The translations under genes were made by a program, and so were the position numbers. Below, piece by piece: positions 22,841 through 38,270 of a stretch of 64,000 nucleotides of DNA; position 1 is the first letter of the stretch; each line of letters begins with the position of its first letter. This DNA is from Absidia repens (taxonomy: Eukaryota; Mucoromycota; Mucoromycetes; Mucorales; Cunninghamellaceae), in contig MCGE01000006.1 in NCBI GenBank assembly GCA_002105175.1, forward strand, positions 1,302,001 through 1,366,000, read 5' to 3'. The notes under the pieces were generated by a model. It made no database searches. It saw nothing but the letters and a program-made list of their open reading frames with translations, and was not told the DNA's origin.

Positions 22841-23490
22841 TCAATGTCCCATGGGTTTGATAGTTGAGGGATGGTTAAATAAAGAGGTATATTTCATTAA
22901 AGCATAAGCATAAACTATAAAGGCTAGCAGTAATCGAAACCTAATGAGGCTAACATGAGGAAAACTAATGGGTGATATGGAAAATGTTAACACTATTCTA
23001 AAAGGACGATTGTAAAAGGGAATTGGTATAGTGTACAAAGCATAAGAATGAGTAAAGGAATATTTTACATTGAAGCATACTACTGTCAGCATTGATCTAA
23101 AGGGTAATGACATCAAAAGAGCCAAATATACAAGACGTGAAAGACACGAAGAAAAATTCTGTATTAAGGTATGTAAAAAGAGGCATATTTTATTTATATA
23201 TAGCTATAATCTATGGACAAACTAAGACTAAACTAAGCTGGTGAAGGGATTAAAAAGCAAATAATGGAGGACCCAAAACCTGGATCCAAAATGAAAGGGC
23301 TTCTCTATAAATGTTGTAATCCCTGTTCTGAAAACGCTTTTAAGCTAGTCATAACACTAATCTAAATTCAACATTATCCTTGAGGCAATAATTAGATGAA
23401 AAAAAGAAGGAAAAAGAAACGAAAATTCGAAACTCGAAATAAATAAAAAAATCCACGTGTGCGGGATTTGAAATTACCATTTTGTGGTGT
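22841..23490 (-). repeat. Dispersed repeat family A, copy 3 (near full length)
   Basis: Minus-strand copy. The head (ATTTCAAATCCCGCACACGTGG) is at about 23453-23478, the body and AATAAA-type signal lie at 23185-23345, and the second module, rich in short purine blocks, runs to about 22845. No open frame persists through it. Confidence 0.65.
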
Positions 23491-23955
23491 CTCTAAAAAA
23501 AATGAAAAGGACTATGACATACGATGTCTAGATGAAATGTATTATATTCAGAAAACTATATTACTTCTAAATATAGATAGCAGGGGACTTGCACAAGGCA
23601 GTTGAGTGAATTAAGGTACGTTAAGAAGCAGGAACTTCATTGTGCTGACTGAACAAAGCAAATTTCATTTGGGTTGCTAATAGATAACTAGAGATAAAGG
23701 CAAAAATAGAAAATAGCAGCGGGTTCATGGGATGGAGATTGTACCCCTTTTTTTTTTTTGTCGTGTAAAGCTGTGATTTAGGCACCATCGGTTTTGATTT
23801 GATTTTGAATTGATCACTGAAGTGGATTGAATTTCTGCGGACATTGAAAACGTTTTTTCTTTCTCAAATGTGACAGGAAGAAAAAATTCCCCAATGTTTT
23901 GTTTTCCCAGTCGTTGTATTTTTTCCTTCCCCTTTTCTTCACTAGCTTTGCAATT

Positions 23956-24396
23956 ATGGCCTTCCGTTTATTGACACAGCCTATTCGTCAACAACTTGTA
24001 CGGGCGCCTACCTCATCATGTTTATATACCACTTCTGCAAACACTTCGACAAACTTATCAGCGAGCCAATTTGCTGAAAGGGCCTCAAAGAAATTCATTG
24101 GTAATGTAACAGAAAACCAATTTGAATAATAAGACTTGAAAATACTGACTTATTTATGTACTTTGATTGATCACGTTATGAATGTAGGTCAAGCGAAAAA
24201 GGGATATACTGGTCGACGTAACAACACACCGTCCAAATTCGTGGTGGTTGATAATTTGCCAACAACAACTACAGCAGAAGATATCAGAAAACTGGCACGT
24301 GAAGCCTTCAACCAAGGTGATAAGTGCATCAATGAAAGTAAGTCAAGAATACACAAAACAGGACGATGATCAGGTGTAGGCGAGACTCCTAACTTT

Positions 24397-24431
<35 letters not shown>

Positions 24432-25092
24432 TTTGAATAGCCATTTTTTGCCGGTCCTTTGATTTCAAATTCTTCGGCCGTTGTGTGGTGATGATGGACT
24501 CACCAGAAAATGCGAAAAAGTTATTGGAATATGGTAACTCTCGACTTGTAGGTGGGCATATGATCAAAATGCTTTTTGTAAGTTATGTACAAGTTTAGGG
24601 GGAGATGTTCTAGTAATTGAAAATCATGCTCATCCGTTCCTTCTTTTCTCCGGCAGGCTGGTAACGAATCAAAAAACCCGAACGAATTCATCAACAAACT
24701 TCGACGCCACGAATTGCTCTCAAAGACAGATGCCACCAGTGCTGCCGGTCGCTCAGTTGTGTTTAATGGATTACCCCCTCAAACAAAGCGTGATCAGGTC
24801 TTGGGTATTCTTCGATCAAAGAATCTTTTCCCTGTAGAAGGAGTGTCAGACAATGTGGTACCATTAAAAACGTGAGTATTCAAAATTAGGACAGTCAGAG
24901 CTAGAAATTGGTTTTTTTGATATTGACTTTAATTATATTCATAGAAAGGATAAGGGTACCGTTTCCAAATTTTTAGTGAAATTCGACTCTGAATCTGAAG
25001 CTTGGAGATGCGTCCGAACCTTCCACAACACTGACTTCACTCTCAAGAAGTACAACACTGATTTCCGGCTCTTTGTATCCGTAGCTTATTAG
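23956..25092 (+). CDS. Mitochondrial-type RNA-binding protein with two RRMs
   Basis: Five exons (23956-24100, 24188-24337, 24441-24577, 24657-24871, 24945-25092) give 264 residues. The first about 25 residues (MAFRLLTQPIRQQLVRAPTS) form a basic, acid-free presequence suggesting import into mitochondria. The first RRM starts at KFVVVDNLPTTTTAEDIRKL and closes with CVVMMDSPENAKKLL. A second starts at RSVVFNGLPPQTKRDQVLGI and ends in FRLFVSVAY. RNP1 and RNP2 are divergent (FFGRCVVM in place of the usual RGFGFV), so RNA binding is inferred. A role in mitochondrial transcript maturation or translation is likely but not shown. Intron 2 contains a T run of over 25 bases before its acceptor. Confidence 0.85.
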
Positions 25093-25399
25093 ACTGTTGT
25101 TGATGATGTTGTATTGTATTTGCCTGATTTGTAGATTAGCTATGATCTAGTATTTAGTATTTAGATATATATAGACTCCTTTATTGTGTATATTATATAT
25201 ATATATATATATATATATTTCGCATCGTTCTGGAATAAAAATTAAAATAAAAAATGTTGATTATTTATATGATAATGACTGTAGCTACTTGCCATTAGAT
25301 GTGCACCAAACTAATCCCTTTACTATCGACTCTCAAAAGGATCGTATGATGATATTTATTGTCAAACGATAAAAAGCCTGGGACAAGTACCTCCGTTAT
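25093..25399. other. 3' region with (TA)n, no gene seen
   Basis: Holds an AT microsatellite at about 25195-25217 and a short open frame of doubtful meaning that ends at 25372. Confidence 0.4.
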
Positions 25400-26065
25400 A
25401 TGGATCCGGTGCCCTGGTCAATGTACTGTATTGGTGGCGCAGAAACAGTGGCGGTGGCGGTGATTGTGTTTCTGGCGATGGAAGAAATTGAAGAGCCTCG
25501 GTAAGTATAAGCCAAGGGTAGTACGGATAATATATACAAATATATAAGTTTATTATTATGAGCTTGCTAATACTTCTTTGAAATGTAGAAACGTGTTACA
25601 CTTGTAAAGTCTCGGGCTTGACTTCCATATCAACCGAGTAACATAATGGAAGGTGTATTTATAGTGTCATGGCAAGTTAAAAAAAAGGGCCTTCCGGGTC
25701 CGTGGTTTCCAAAAATATCATCTCATGTTGACCGCTTTTTTTTTTTCTGTTAGGTCTTATTTTGGTATTTGGCTTAAAACCACTTCCAACTATGCTTACC
25801 ATCGGCCCGATTATTTTTTTCTACGAGGTAACTCAATCTATCAAAAAGAATCTATTGTTTGCGTAATATTTCTTTAAAAGTATGTTTCATTGCAAATTAT
25901 TTTTAGGATAACTGTGGCAAGTACAGCAAAAAAACTCAACTCTTGGCATTTTGGCAACATCCTTCTCTCTCTTCTTACATTACTGTATTGGTTGTGCTTA
26001 GTCTAGGTCTGTCTTTGTTATTGACTTTGTATTGCAAAATAATCATGATATTCCCTTTAGACTAG
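25400..26065 (+). pseudogene. Possible relic or unresolved gene for a membrane protein
   Basis: Three exon-like blocks with good splice signals (25400-25500, 25754-25827, 25907-26065). The last two join in one frame to give hydrophobic segments (LILVFGLKPLPTMLTIGPII, then SSYITVLVVLSLGLSLLLTL) around FFYEDNCGKYSKKTQ, ending with TAG. The first block, which encodes a plausible hydrophobic stretch, splices in the wrong phase, and the matching phase contains a stop. Either the 5' exons are mis-assigned or the gene is broken. No family is recognised. Confidence 0.3.
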
Positions 26066-27014
26066 AATTTTTCCCTTGTCCTTCCATTTTACAGTAGTGT
26101 CAATTTAGTTTATTAGTTTAGTGAGGTTTCGATTTGATAAATAAAGTCATCTTTTCAATGTATTGCTTTATGTCTTTTTATGAATCATTCAAGGCATTTT
26201 ATCTGGGATATAAAAAAAAGATCAAACATGCTAAATAGAGGCAAAAAAAAAAATAGCTCAATTTTAGGGTACTCCATGTAGGTTTGTTGAGACCAACCCC
26301 GGTCAAGTGCGCCGGTGCAACAGAAATCAGGGTCGTACTGCGTTAAGAATAAATGATTGAAACTTTATTTTTTATTTTTTATCAATTTCCGTTTTTAATG
26401 TAACTTTTTTTTTTTGACATGCTCCCACTCACTTCCTCAATGGCGGTTTGCCAAGAATCTATCGTCTACCAGTGTCACCTTTTTTTATATTATGATGATG
26501 CAGATGTCTGCGGTTTTGCGGAAGTCAAACCACAACTTTATTTTGTTTTGCTCGCTTGACTGACTTGCCTCACCCCGCTGCCGGCTTGGCAGAAATAAAA
26601 CAGCATTGTCAGTTGTCTAATGTAGAAGTATCATAAATTCAGTGCAAACCGTTTACCCGTTTGATGGTATTTTTCGTATGTAAAGTTCAGTATATCGATT
26701 TTTTGTGATAATAGAACCAGGCAGTTTAAGAATAAAAAAAAAGAAATACAATTCATCTTAAAATACTATCATGGTCAATATCATCATGTGATCTTGGTAC
26801 TGGTATGTATACTGCCTATGGTGTTCAAGCTTCGATGTACAGCACAACAACAGGGAAATGCGTAATGGCATTAATTTCAATTAAAATGAACAGACGTTAA
26901 TGTTATTTCTAGATAAATAATAAAGCCCAATATAATTGGATCTGCAATGAGTAATAAAAAAGGGAAGGAAACTTCTGGCGCCACAGTCCAAAAAAGTCGA
27001 TTCCAAAAGAGAGT
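26066..27014. other. Intergenic, no gene seen
   Basis: AT-rich, with a GC-richer patch at about 26275-26345 (GGTACTCCATGTAGG..., GGTCAAGTGCGCCGGTGCA). That patch does not fold as a tRNA by eye and could be a repeat fragment. Confidence 0.4.
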
Positions 27015-27023
27015 TATAAAAGG
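27015..27023 (+). promoter_or_regulatory. TATA box of BTB/CAP-Gly gene
   Basis: TATAAAAGG lies about 115 bp upstream of the start codon at 27135. Confidence 0.5.
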
Positions 27024-27134
27024 ATCAGACGAGGGAAGACGGGAGTTCAATTCTTTGTCTCTCTTTCACTTTTTCCTCACTTTTTTATTTTATTTTATTT
27101 ATATCATTTATATATTTATACTTGTCGTTTATAT

Positions 27135-30100
27135 ATGTTCCCAACCCCTCCAAAAACATTAAAACACTCTTTATCTACTGTACTTACTGGTGCTCAAGAA
27201 TATAGTGGTGATGTTTGTTTTGTTTTTGATAATGAACAAATTTGGGCTCATAAAGGTAGCCTTTTATTTTTAATACACGAACTTGAATGCTCATGACTAA
27301 CTTTATATGCCTTTTCCTTTTCTATTAGCTTTGCTAATGGCTAGGGTACCTGAAGACTTCCTTACCAAATATATGCCTCAGCTACTTGATAATACAGCAA
27401 TCACTACTATCGATAGCCTCTCGACGACCATTCCTTACGATATCTTTGTACACTTGCTCCGGTTTTGGTATACTGCTGATTTTACTTCTGCAACACTGTC
27501 ATCGACTTCTTCGCCATCGGCTTCTGTCATGTCATCGTCTTCTTCCTCTACGGCGGAATCCCTTGCTGGTGTCAACAAACTTAAGACTGGCGGTACTACT
27601 CATGATGCTGCAGCAGTAATAGCCATTCGACAATCTATTACGACTCTTGAATCAAGTCTTCAACTACATTTACTACCGTTGTCTGCTCCTGATATCTCTG
27701 ATGACGATCAACTTGTGCTCGACTTGGAAGTCATGCGTCGAAAACAACTCAATTGCGATGGTATGGTGAACATATTCAAGCCAAATACTACCACCACGAA
27801 GAAAAAACCACTTTCACCTTCACCTTCGTCTTTGCCTACGCTCACAAAACGCCACACCACCCCAGCAAATATTGCCACCGCAACTACATCTAAAGCTACA
27901 ACTATCACAAGTATTTTGAATACAGCATCATCAATACCCTCTGTTACAACACCAACCACTGACATTGAAGATGATGATACCGAGACGGCGTCGGCACCAG
28001 TGATGATCACCTTCCCTATTCATCGTTTCATCCTTGCATCAAGGTCGTCTTACTTCCACTCTTTGATGTATAGCCAACAAGTATGTGAATCACCCAACTC
28101 GACCGTCCTTCTTCCATATGATCAATTTTCATCAACGACATTGGATATCATTCTTCACTACTTTTACACAGATCAACTCCAGGTACCTGAATTGCCAATG
28201 GCCACCACCACCACCACAGGTACTGCCATGTCGGTCTTCCAAAAAGAAATGAATCGCAAGAAACATGTTCTGCGGGAATTGCAAAAGGTGTTCCGAGCTG
28301 CGGATTATCTAGGTCATATTGATGCTCTGTGTGATGCTGCCTTGTATGAAATGGAATCCATTTGCCATCGTTTCAAATGTACTTGCTCTTCCTGTGTAGT
28401 CCTTTTGCCTTCCATGCTGGCGTTTGCAAATAAACATCAATCGTTTGTGCGACCTCTACTATTCAAGCTGATGGCCATGTATACCGAACCCATCCAAGCC
28501 TTACCTCCTTTGTGGTCTCAGAAACCCTTCTCCCTCTTGATTGTGTCACACTTGGATAGTGATTTGGTGGCCGTGGACGGTGGTGGTTATATTCTTCCAA
28601 CGTCTCTTCAGTCTCTCTTCCATCCAATGTCCTCGTCAACACATTCTTTATCCCATTTACCATCCTCCTCTGCTCTGCCTGTTTCCAGTGATAGTGATAA
28701 TCAGGGCGTGTCTACGACAGTAACAGCATCAGCAACCGCGGCAACAACAGCAACAGAAACCGGTACACCATCATCATCCACGTCGTCAACGCCTTCGTCG
28801 TCACCAGCTGCCTCGTGCTCATTCAATACCTCTTTACCTACCCCGCTACTGGTGGATTTGGTGTCAAGAACATTGGGGAATATTACCAAACGCAATGCCA
28901 TTCATGTGTTACATTCAGTTCATTTGTGTTTATCCAAAATTCGAAGTGCCGATCCATTTCCAACGTGGTCTCAACCATCCTTGGCTCTCATCCATGCTAT
29001 CCTCCATCATACTATTTCCATGGTCTCATTGAACTTTGATTTTTACTGTGTGGAATATCCTATTCTTCTTTCTTGTGTCGACGGGATCGGGGGAGGCTTC
29101 TCGGTGGACTTTTTGGACTTTTTACTAAAACGCATTCTCAACAATGGAATCCAAGATTCTAATGCTGCTGTACTTTACCAAGGAATTGTACGTGATCTGA
29201 TTGGACGTCAAGAAGTGGTGAAGAACGTAGCTGTGGATGGTGTACTATTGGAAGCTCGACAACAATGTGTGGATTATTTGTCTCATCGCTGGGTTGGTGT
29301 CAAGGCTCAAGGTGGATTCCAATCTGTCGACAAGGATATTTTGCGATTGATGGCTGATGGTAAGAAAAATGATGATGAAGCAAAAGAAAAAATAATCCAC
29401 GAGCAATATATTTATTAATTATCATTTTATCTAGATATCAACGTACCTTATCGTACTCTCGCGAAACCTATTGAATCCGAATTTTCCGCCATGTTTGGAT
29501 TCAAGCCCAAATCGAGTAACAAGCCGAAGTCATCAACGATGGATATGGGTGCGGCAGATTCAACATACAAAACCGGAAAATCAACCTCAGCAAATACAAT
29601 TACCATTAATAGCAATTCATTGTCAGATATGGCGGCAGCAGCAACCACCATGGGAGCACACCCTACACAAAAATCAAGGCGACGGTTATCTCTTGGCTCG
29701 CTACGGTACCCCCGAACTTCTTCAAGAAACAACAGAAACCGACTGAGTGCAGAAGTACGTGGATGGATGGACTCAGCATCATCAGTAACGGAGCACGGCG
29801 ACGGCATTCCTTCCACCATGGATTTTGATGATCAACATAGCCTGTCAGATAACGAAGCTATTATGAACACCACTACTCATTCATTCCATCGGCATTTATC
29901 TTTACAACCGAAACGCCGTCTGTCACAGCATATTGCTCGGGGATCTTCGAGTGCCTCTTTGACCGATGTCTTATTACCCGTGGATGTGGCACCATCAAAC
30001 GAAATACCAACAACCACCTCATCACCTAACAATAACACCGGCCACAATAGTGTAAAATTCAGCAATGGTATCACTAGGGGCGACTTGACCAATGACAACA

Positions 30101-30692
30101 ATGCGGCATCACCAACTACCACCTCCACTTCCGCTTCATTACTCCCTGGACCGCGAAAATCAAGACTGACGTTTGAATTACCCGAAACACCCATTCGTGC
30201 CAAGTTTGCTACCCCAGTTTCCACCTCCAAATCTGGTAGCCGAAGACGAACTCGATCACCGAAACACAAATACCGATGGGGGTTAGGTGGCGGATCCAAA
30301 GATAGCGCCAGTGACAGTGGTGAAGAGGACGAGACTCAGCTTCTAATGCCTGTTGTGGGTGCCAAAGTAGAATTATTACGGCGACCTCTACCTACTCTCG
30401 GACGGATCAAGTTTATTGGGAATGTGCAATTCTCCAAAGGGACATGGGTTGGTGTAGAATTGGAAAGTCGATGTAAGTCCTGTTATATATATATTTGTAT
30501 GTGCGTTGGCAAATTGATACTCACGATTTCTTCTCTTGTTTTTCTTTTCTTTTCTTTTTCTCTCTTTTATTCATAGTGGGACAAAATGATGGATCAGTGG
30601 ATGGCGTACGTTATTTCCAAACCGATCCTCAACGTGGCGTGTTTGTCAAAATGGACGGATTGAAGCTAATCTCTGGCCCTATCAAACCTTAG
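27135..30692 (+). CDS. BTB/POZ protein with C-terminal CAP-Gly domain
   Basis: Four exons (27135-27255, 27329-29359, 29435-30472, 30577-30692) join in one frame of 1101 residues. The N-terminus is a BTB start (YSGDVCFVFDNEQIWAHKAL) followed by a long Ser/Thr-rich insert. A second BTB-like core follows (FPIHRFILASRSSYFHSLM ... LPYDQFSSTTLDIILHYFY) with a BACK-like helical region. After a Ser/Asn-rich linker with several RRRLS/KRRLS-type sites comes a terminal CAP-Gly domain: LGRIKFIGNVQFSKGTWVGV, then GQNDGSVDGVRYFQ. The usual GKNDG groove motif reads GQNDG. BTB domains often recruit Cul3, and CAP-Gly domains bind EEY/F tails of tubulin and end-binding proteins. A microtubule-linked adaptor is therefore inferred. 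Confidence 0.88.
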
Positions 30693-31150
30693 TTTACATT
30701 TACATTTAACACAATTATTTATTTTTACTCTTATACTTTATGATACCAAACATCCTTCTCTCCTTTCGTTTATGTGATATTTATGACCCCCTTTTTTTAT
30801 ATTGTTTTTCTCTTTATTCATATGCATTATTTTTACTCTTCGTTTTATGAATCCAAAAATAAAAAGTGGTGATACCAATTACTTTTTTGCAAATATTGCT
30901 AGCATTGTTGCTATTTTTTGAACTCCGTTAGCTATAGCTACCCTACGGCATCCCCATATTTCACACTCCTTAATCCCTTTTTATTCTTCCTCTTTCCTTC
31001 ATTCCTTTCTCTATTCTTATGTTCATAAATAAAAATAAAAAACATCAATCATTTATTTTATCAAACCGGACTCTCCCTTTAAAAGAGGACCAACCAACAG
31101 CATCTCGTCTCTATACTTCGCTCGAGTCACTCAACCAACCGCACAAATCG
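30693..31150. other. Intergenic, 3' region and MYST gene leader
   Basis: AT-rich. An in-frame Met at 31019 could add 44 residues to the following acetyltransferase but reads through leader-like sequence. No other gene is seen. Confidence 0.4.
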
Positions 31151-33221
<2,071 letters not shown>

Positions 33222-33735
33222 ACCTTGGACATCTTACCTCATTGTCTTCCTTTTATGTATGACATCAGGTCATTGATTCTCTTCCCTCTCGCATATAGTA
33301 CAATATACACATACACCACTTATATACATTTTTGTCGTTTATTCCATTCGTTTTAGCATTAGCATGATATCTGGTTAGAATTTACTCTGAAAACATATTT
33401 TCATTATTTATATACTTATTTATACGACCAATAAAACTATATTGCTGCTTCATTGACTTTATTGAAATTCAAAATTCAAGTGATAGTTAATTTTCAAAAG
33501 ACGAGACTGATACAACTTGGGGGGGTACATAAAGACTAGTTTAAGACATACTGTGTGGTAGAGCAAAAACATCCCTACATTTCATATTAAATGATCAAGG
33601 ACAGTCAACCTGTCGTTTGGGCTTTGAGGGAGAGGGAGGTGAGCAAAAGCGGACAAGGTGACTGAACTAGAAAGCAAATGCTCAATAAGGCACTCAAAAA
33701 AGATAAACAAAGACACGTCGTTACGGGTCATAGAA
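33222..33735. other. Intergenic, no gene seen
   Basis: 3' region of the acetyltransferase gene, with AATAAA at about 33430, grading into repeat-derived sequence. Confidence 0.4.
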
Positions 33736-34385
33736 TGGTTAACTAGTAAAAAGGAGCATTTTATTGATGTATATTGATAGGCACTAAACTTAAAGACGAA
33801 AGGCTTATTGTCACAAGAGATCTAAGGATCTAGTGGAGGTAATATGAAGAAGAATAACAAGAAAACTAATGGGGTTTTAGTTAAATGGTCGACTTTAACC
33901 TAAAGGTGCGATCGCAAAAAAGTATCAAATATGCTACACCGGGCGTAATAAAGACTGGAGGGATATTTGTTATTGAAGCACAACAATGGTCTATACTAGT
34001 CAAAAAGGGTGATGGAGTAACAAAAGGGATCTGCTGTACAAGACATTAGAGAGACTGATGGGACACATTTTATTGAAGCAAGTAAAAAGAGACATATTTT
34101 TATTCAGATGCAGATACAAACTATAGACAAGCAAACAACCAGACTAAGCTAATGAAGGCTCCAAAAAGCCAACTAATAGTGCCTTCAGATCTTAGATCCA
34201 AAATGAAAGAGTTTCCCCATGCATCTTATAACCCATGAACTGAAAACCTTTCTAACTATTCCTGGTACTATTCTAAGTCCAACATAACCGTATAGTAGTT
34301 GAATGGTGAAGAAAAAAAGGAAAAGAAAGAAAATAGAAATAGGAGAAAATTAAAATCCACGTGTGCGGGGTGTGAAATGATTTTT
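33736..34385 (-). repeat. Dispersed repeat family A, copy 4 (near full length)
   Basis: Minus-strand copy. The head reads TTTCACACCCCGCACACGTGG at about 34355-34376, the body is at 34085-34290 (GCATGGGGAAACTCTTTCAT, GGATCTAAGATCT), and the second module extends to about 33740. It is head-to-head with copy 5. Confidence 0.65.
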
Positions 34386-34719
34386 TTTTGGAAGTTGGGT
34401 TGTCAATTTTTAGGAAATGATCATGGTGGATTAATAAGAAAATAAAAAAGGGTGAACACATTTAAAAATAAGCAGTGATGAGAGCAGAAAAAATTGATAA
34501 TTGAAGCGCATTCGAAATTTTTGAGGAGAAAGCACTTGTTGAATCACAATCGGCCTAGACGTGCCTTCTCACATGCATTATATATAAGCGAAATAAAATA
34601 TCATTTTCATTTTCAAAGCTAAGAGCCTTGGTTACTGTCACCAGAAGCAAACTACCACGTTAATGATGTTTCGTTCGTATGGTGTTGATTGCTGGGACTT
34701 GCCGTTTCTGCACCTGCGA

Positions 34720-35310
34720 AAAATGACATTTGAAATCCCGCACATCAGGATTTTTTGTTTTCACCAGTTTTTTTTTATATTTCGCACTATTTCTTGGTTA
34801 ATTTTTTTTTCCTTTTATTTTTTTTCCTTCACAATTCAACTTCAATGGGGATATGTTGAACTTAGAATAGTATCAGGACTAGTATAGAAGGGGTTTCAGC
34901 TTAGGGATTACAAGATGCATGGGGAACCCTTTCATTTTGGATCTAGGATTTGGAACCACCATTAGTAGACTTTTGAGTTTCCATTAGCTTAATTAATTTT
35001 AGTGTGTATCTACCTCTGAATAAAATATGTCTTTTTAACATATTTTAATGAAACAAAATGTCCCAACAGTGTCCCTCATTCCTTGTGCAATAGATCGCTT
35101 TTGTTTTACCATGCTCATGTGATGAGTGTTGACAGTTGTTGTGCAACCACTAACAGTTGTCACTTTAGACTTTCTTCTTCCTTGTAAAAATACAATATAC
35201 TATATTATTTTTTACAGTAGTCCCGTTATATTAGTGTTGGTCATCCTTTAGAACTCCAAATAGTGTTTTCTAGTTCCATTAGATCCCTTGTTACAATGAG
35301 CATCGCGCTC
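34720..35310 (+). repeat. Dispersed repeat family A, copy 5 (near full length)
   Basis: The head ATTTGAAATCCCGCACATCAGG is at about 34730, followed by a C/T-rich tract, the body with GATGCATGGGGAACCCTTTC and TTTTGGATCTAGGATTTGG, and CTCTGAATAAAATATGTC at about 35015-35032. A second module follows with GTTGACAGTTGTTGTGC, shared with copy 7. Confidence 0.65.
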
Positions 35311-35736
35311 TTAGCTTAGTATCTACCATATTCCTTCAAATAAATTATACTTTTCTATTACTCATCCTCTGACCCATTACATAATGTGCAAACTAGTTAT
35401 TATGATTATTTTGTGAGTGTCTTATTAAACACCAGCCTTCTAGCGCACCAACTATGGCTATTTTCATCGACTGGTTTGTGGTTCTAGGTCGCTTAATATG
35501 AAAATTGGCTCTATTCCTGCTCTACCATTCATATAATCAACTAAAGTCGTACCACCAGCGTTGCCTATCTTGTAAAATATTATAGTTTCTGCTAGGCCGG
35601 ACCTACTCTATATATATATCTAATTCATTATTTTCAAGGCGTACGGTATAATGAAATCCACTCATCTCCTTCAATTGAAAACCAATTAGGTCCCAAGGAG
35701 CTGTTCATATAATTGCAATAGCGTCTATACCCATCT

Positions 35737-35772
<36 letters not shown>

Positions 35773-35959
35773 GCCCACATACACAAACATAAAAGCGGAT
35801 TGACGGAACATATAGTATGATTGAAATCGCTTCATTCCAAAAACCTCATTTCAACCCTTCCCCCTTCTCCCTCTCAATGTATAGAACACTAAAATAAAAG
35901 CTACGTGCGTCATTACTCCCCTACATGCACGTATTGTCCAATCGACAAGACAGGTATTT
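35311..35959. other. Intergenic, no gene seen
   Basis: AT-rich DNA containing a T run of about 32 bases at 35740-35771. No coding signal. Confidence 0.4.
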
Positions 35960-36240
35960 GAGAAAATGATAGTAAAATTTAAGACTTCTTTTATTTTAAT
36001 GTGGATATAAGCTAAGACAACTAATGCTAAACTAAGATAATAAAGGTTCCTTGATGCTAATTGGTGTCAGTCCCGAATCACCAGCCCAAAGTGACAAGGC
36101 TTCCCCAAGCATGCTGTAAATCCCTGAGCTAGAATGCCGCTAATCCCAAGCATAGCATTAGTCCAAGATGACCATCACTTGATAAAGGGTTAATGAAAAC
36201 TATATTCTAATAGCTAATAATAATAATAGTAATAATAATA
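35960..36240 (-). repeat. Dispersed repeat family A, copy 6 (partial)
   Basis: Diverged body segment (CATGCTTGGGGAAGCCTTGTC on the minus strand, plus an AATAAAAG-type signal). The head is lost and an (AAT)n tract lies in its place at about 36215-36243. Confidence 0.5.
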
Positions 36241-36524
36241 AAAGTCGGAGTGGAATGGCACCACTTCGTCTATCGTCTACCCATCAAAACCAACACTGGA
36301 AAAAAAAAAGGAAAAACAGAAAAAAAAAAAAAAAGACAAGGCACTCAGTAGATCAATGGTTTCCCAAAGCTCTAACAGAGCGACAGAGCGTTTATTGAAT
36401 AATGTCAAGAAATAAATAAGACGATGATCATAAGTAAGAGAGGCAGGAATGTGCGTATCATTTTGGTAAATGGAGCAAGAAGAGGATGAAGATAAGAAGG
36501 GGTAGAAAAACAAAGATATATAAT

Positions 36525-37959
<1,435 letters not shown>

Positions 37960-38270
37960 TGTTGTAATATATTAAAAAAAAAAAAAAAAGAGGGGGAGGG
38001 ACAGAAGAATAAAAAAAGAAAAGAAAAGAATCAGTTGGTTTTAAAAACCGGTGAATGGAAATCGGTAAAACCATACATTGTTGCTTACAAAAAATGATTT
38101 TTTTCAAATGGCGACGACCCCGCGTTTTCGTAAAAAATTGACATCTGAAAAATATGGTAGTCCATAATAAAAAAGAAAAACGTCACGTCAACCAAGTTTA
38201 TTCGTATAAATATAAAATAAAACCAGGATGCTAAAAAAGACACTATATAAATGGAATATTGCTAAATATA
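37960..38270. other. Intergenic, no gene seen
   Basis: Upstream region of the nitronate monooxygenase gene and 3' region of the Vps34 gene. Purine-rich and AT-rich, with no motif recognised. Confidence 0.4.

Noticed and set aside
26275..26345. GC-richer patch considered as a tRNA gene
   Set aside because: No A or B box with correct spacing and no cloverleaf could be drawn by eye.
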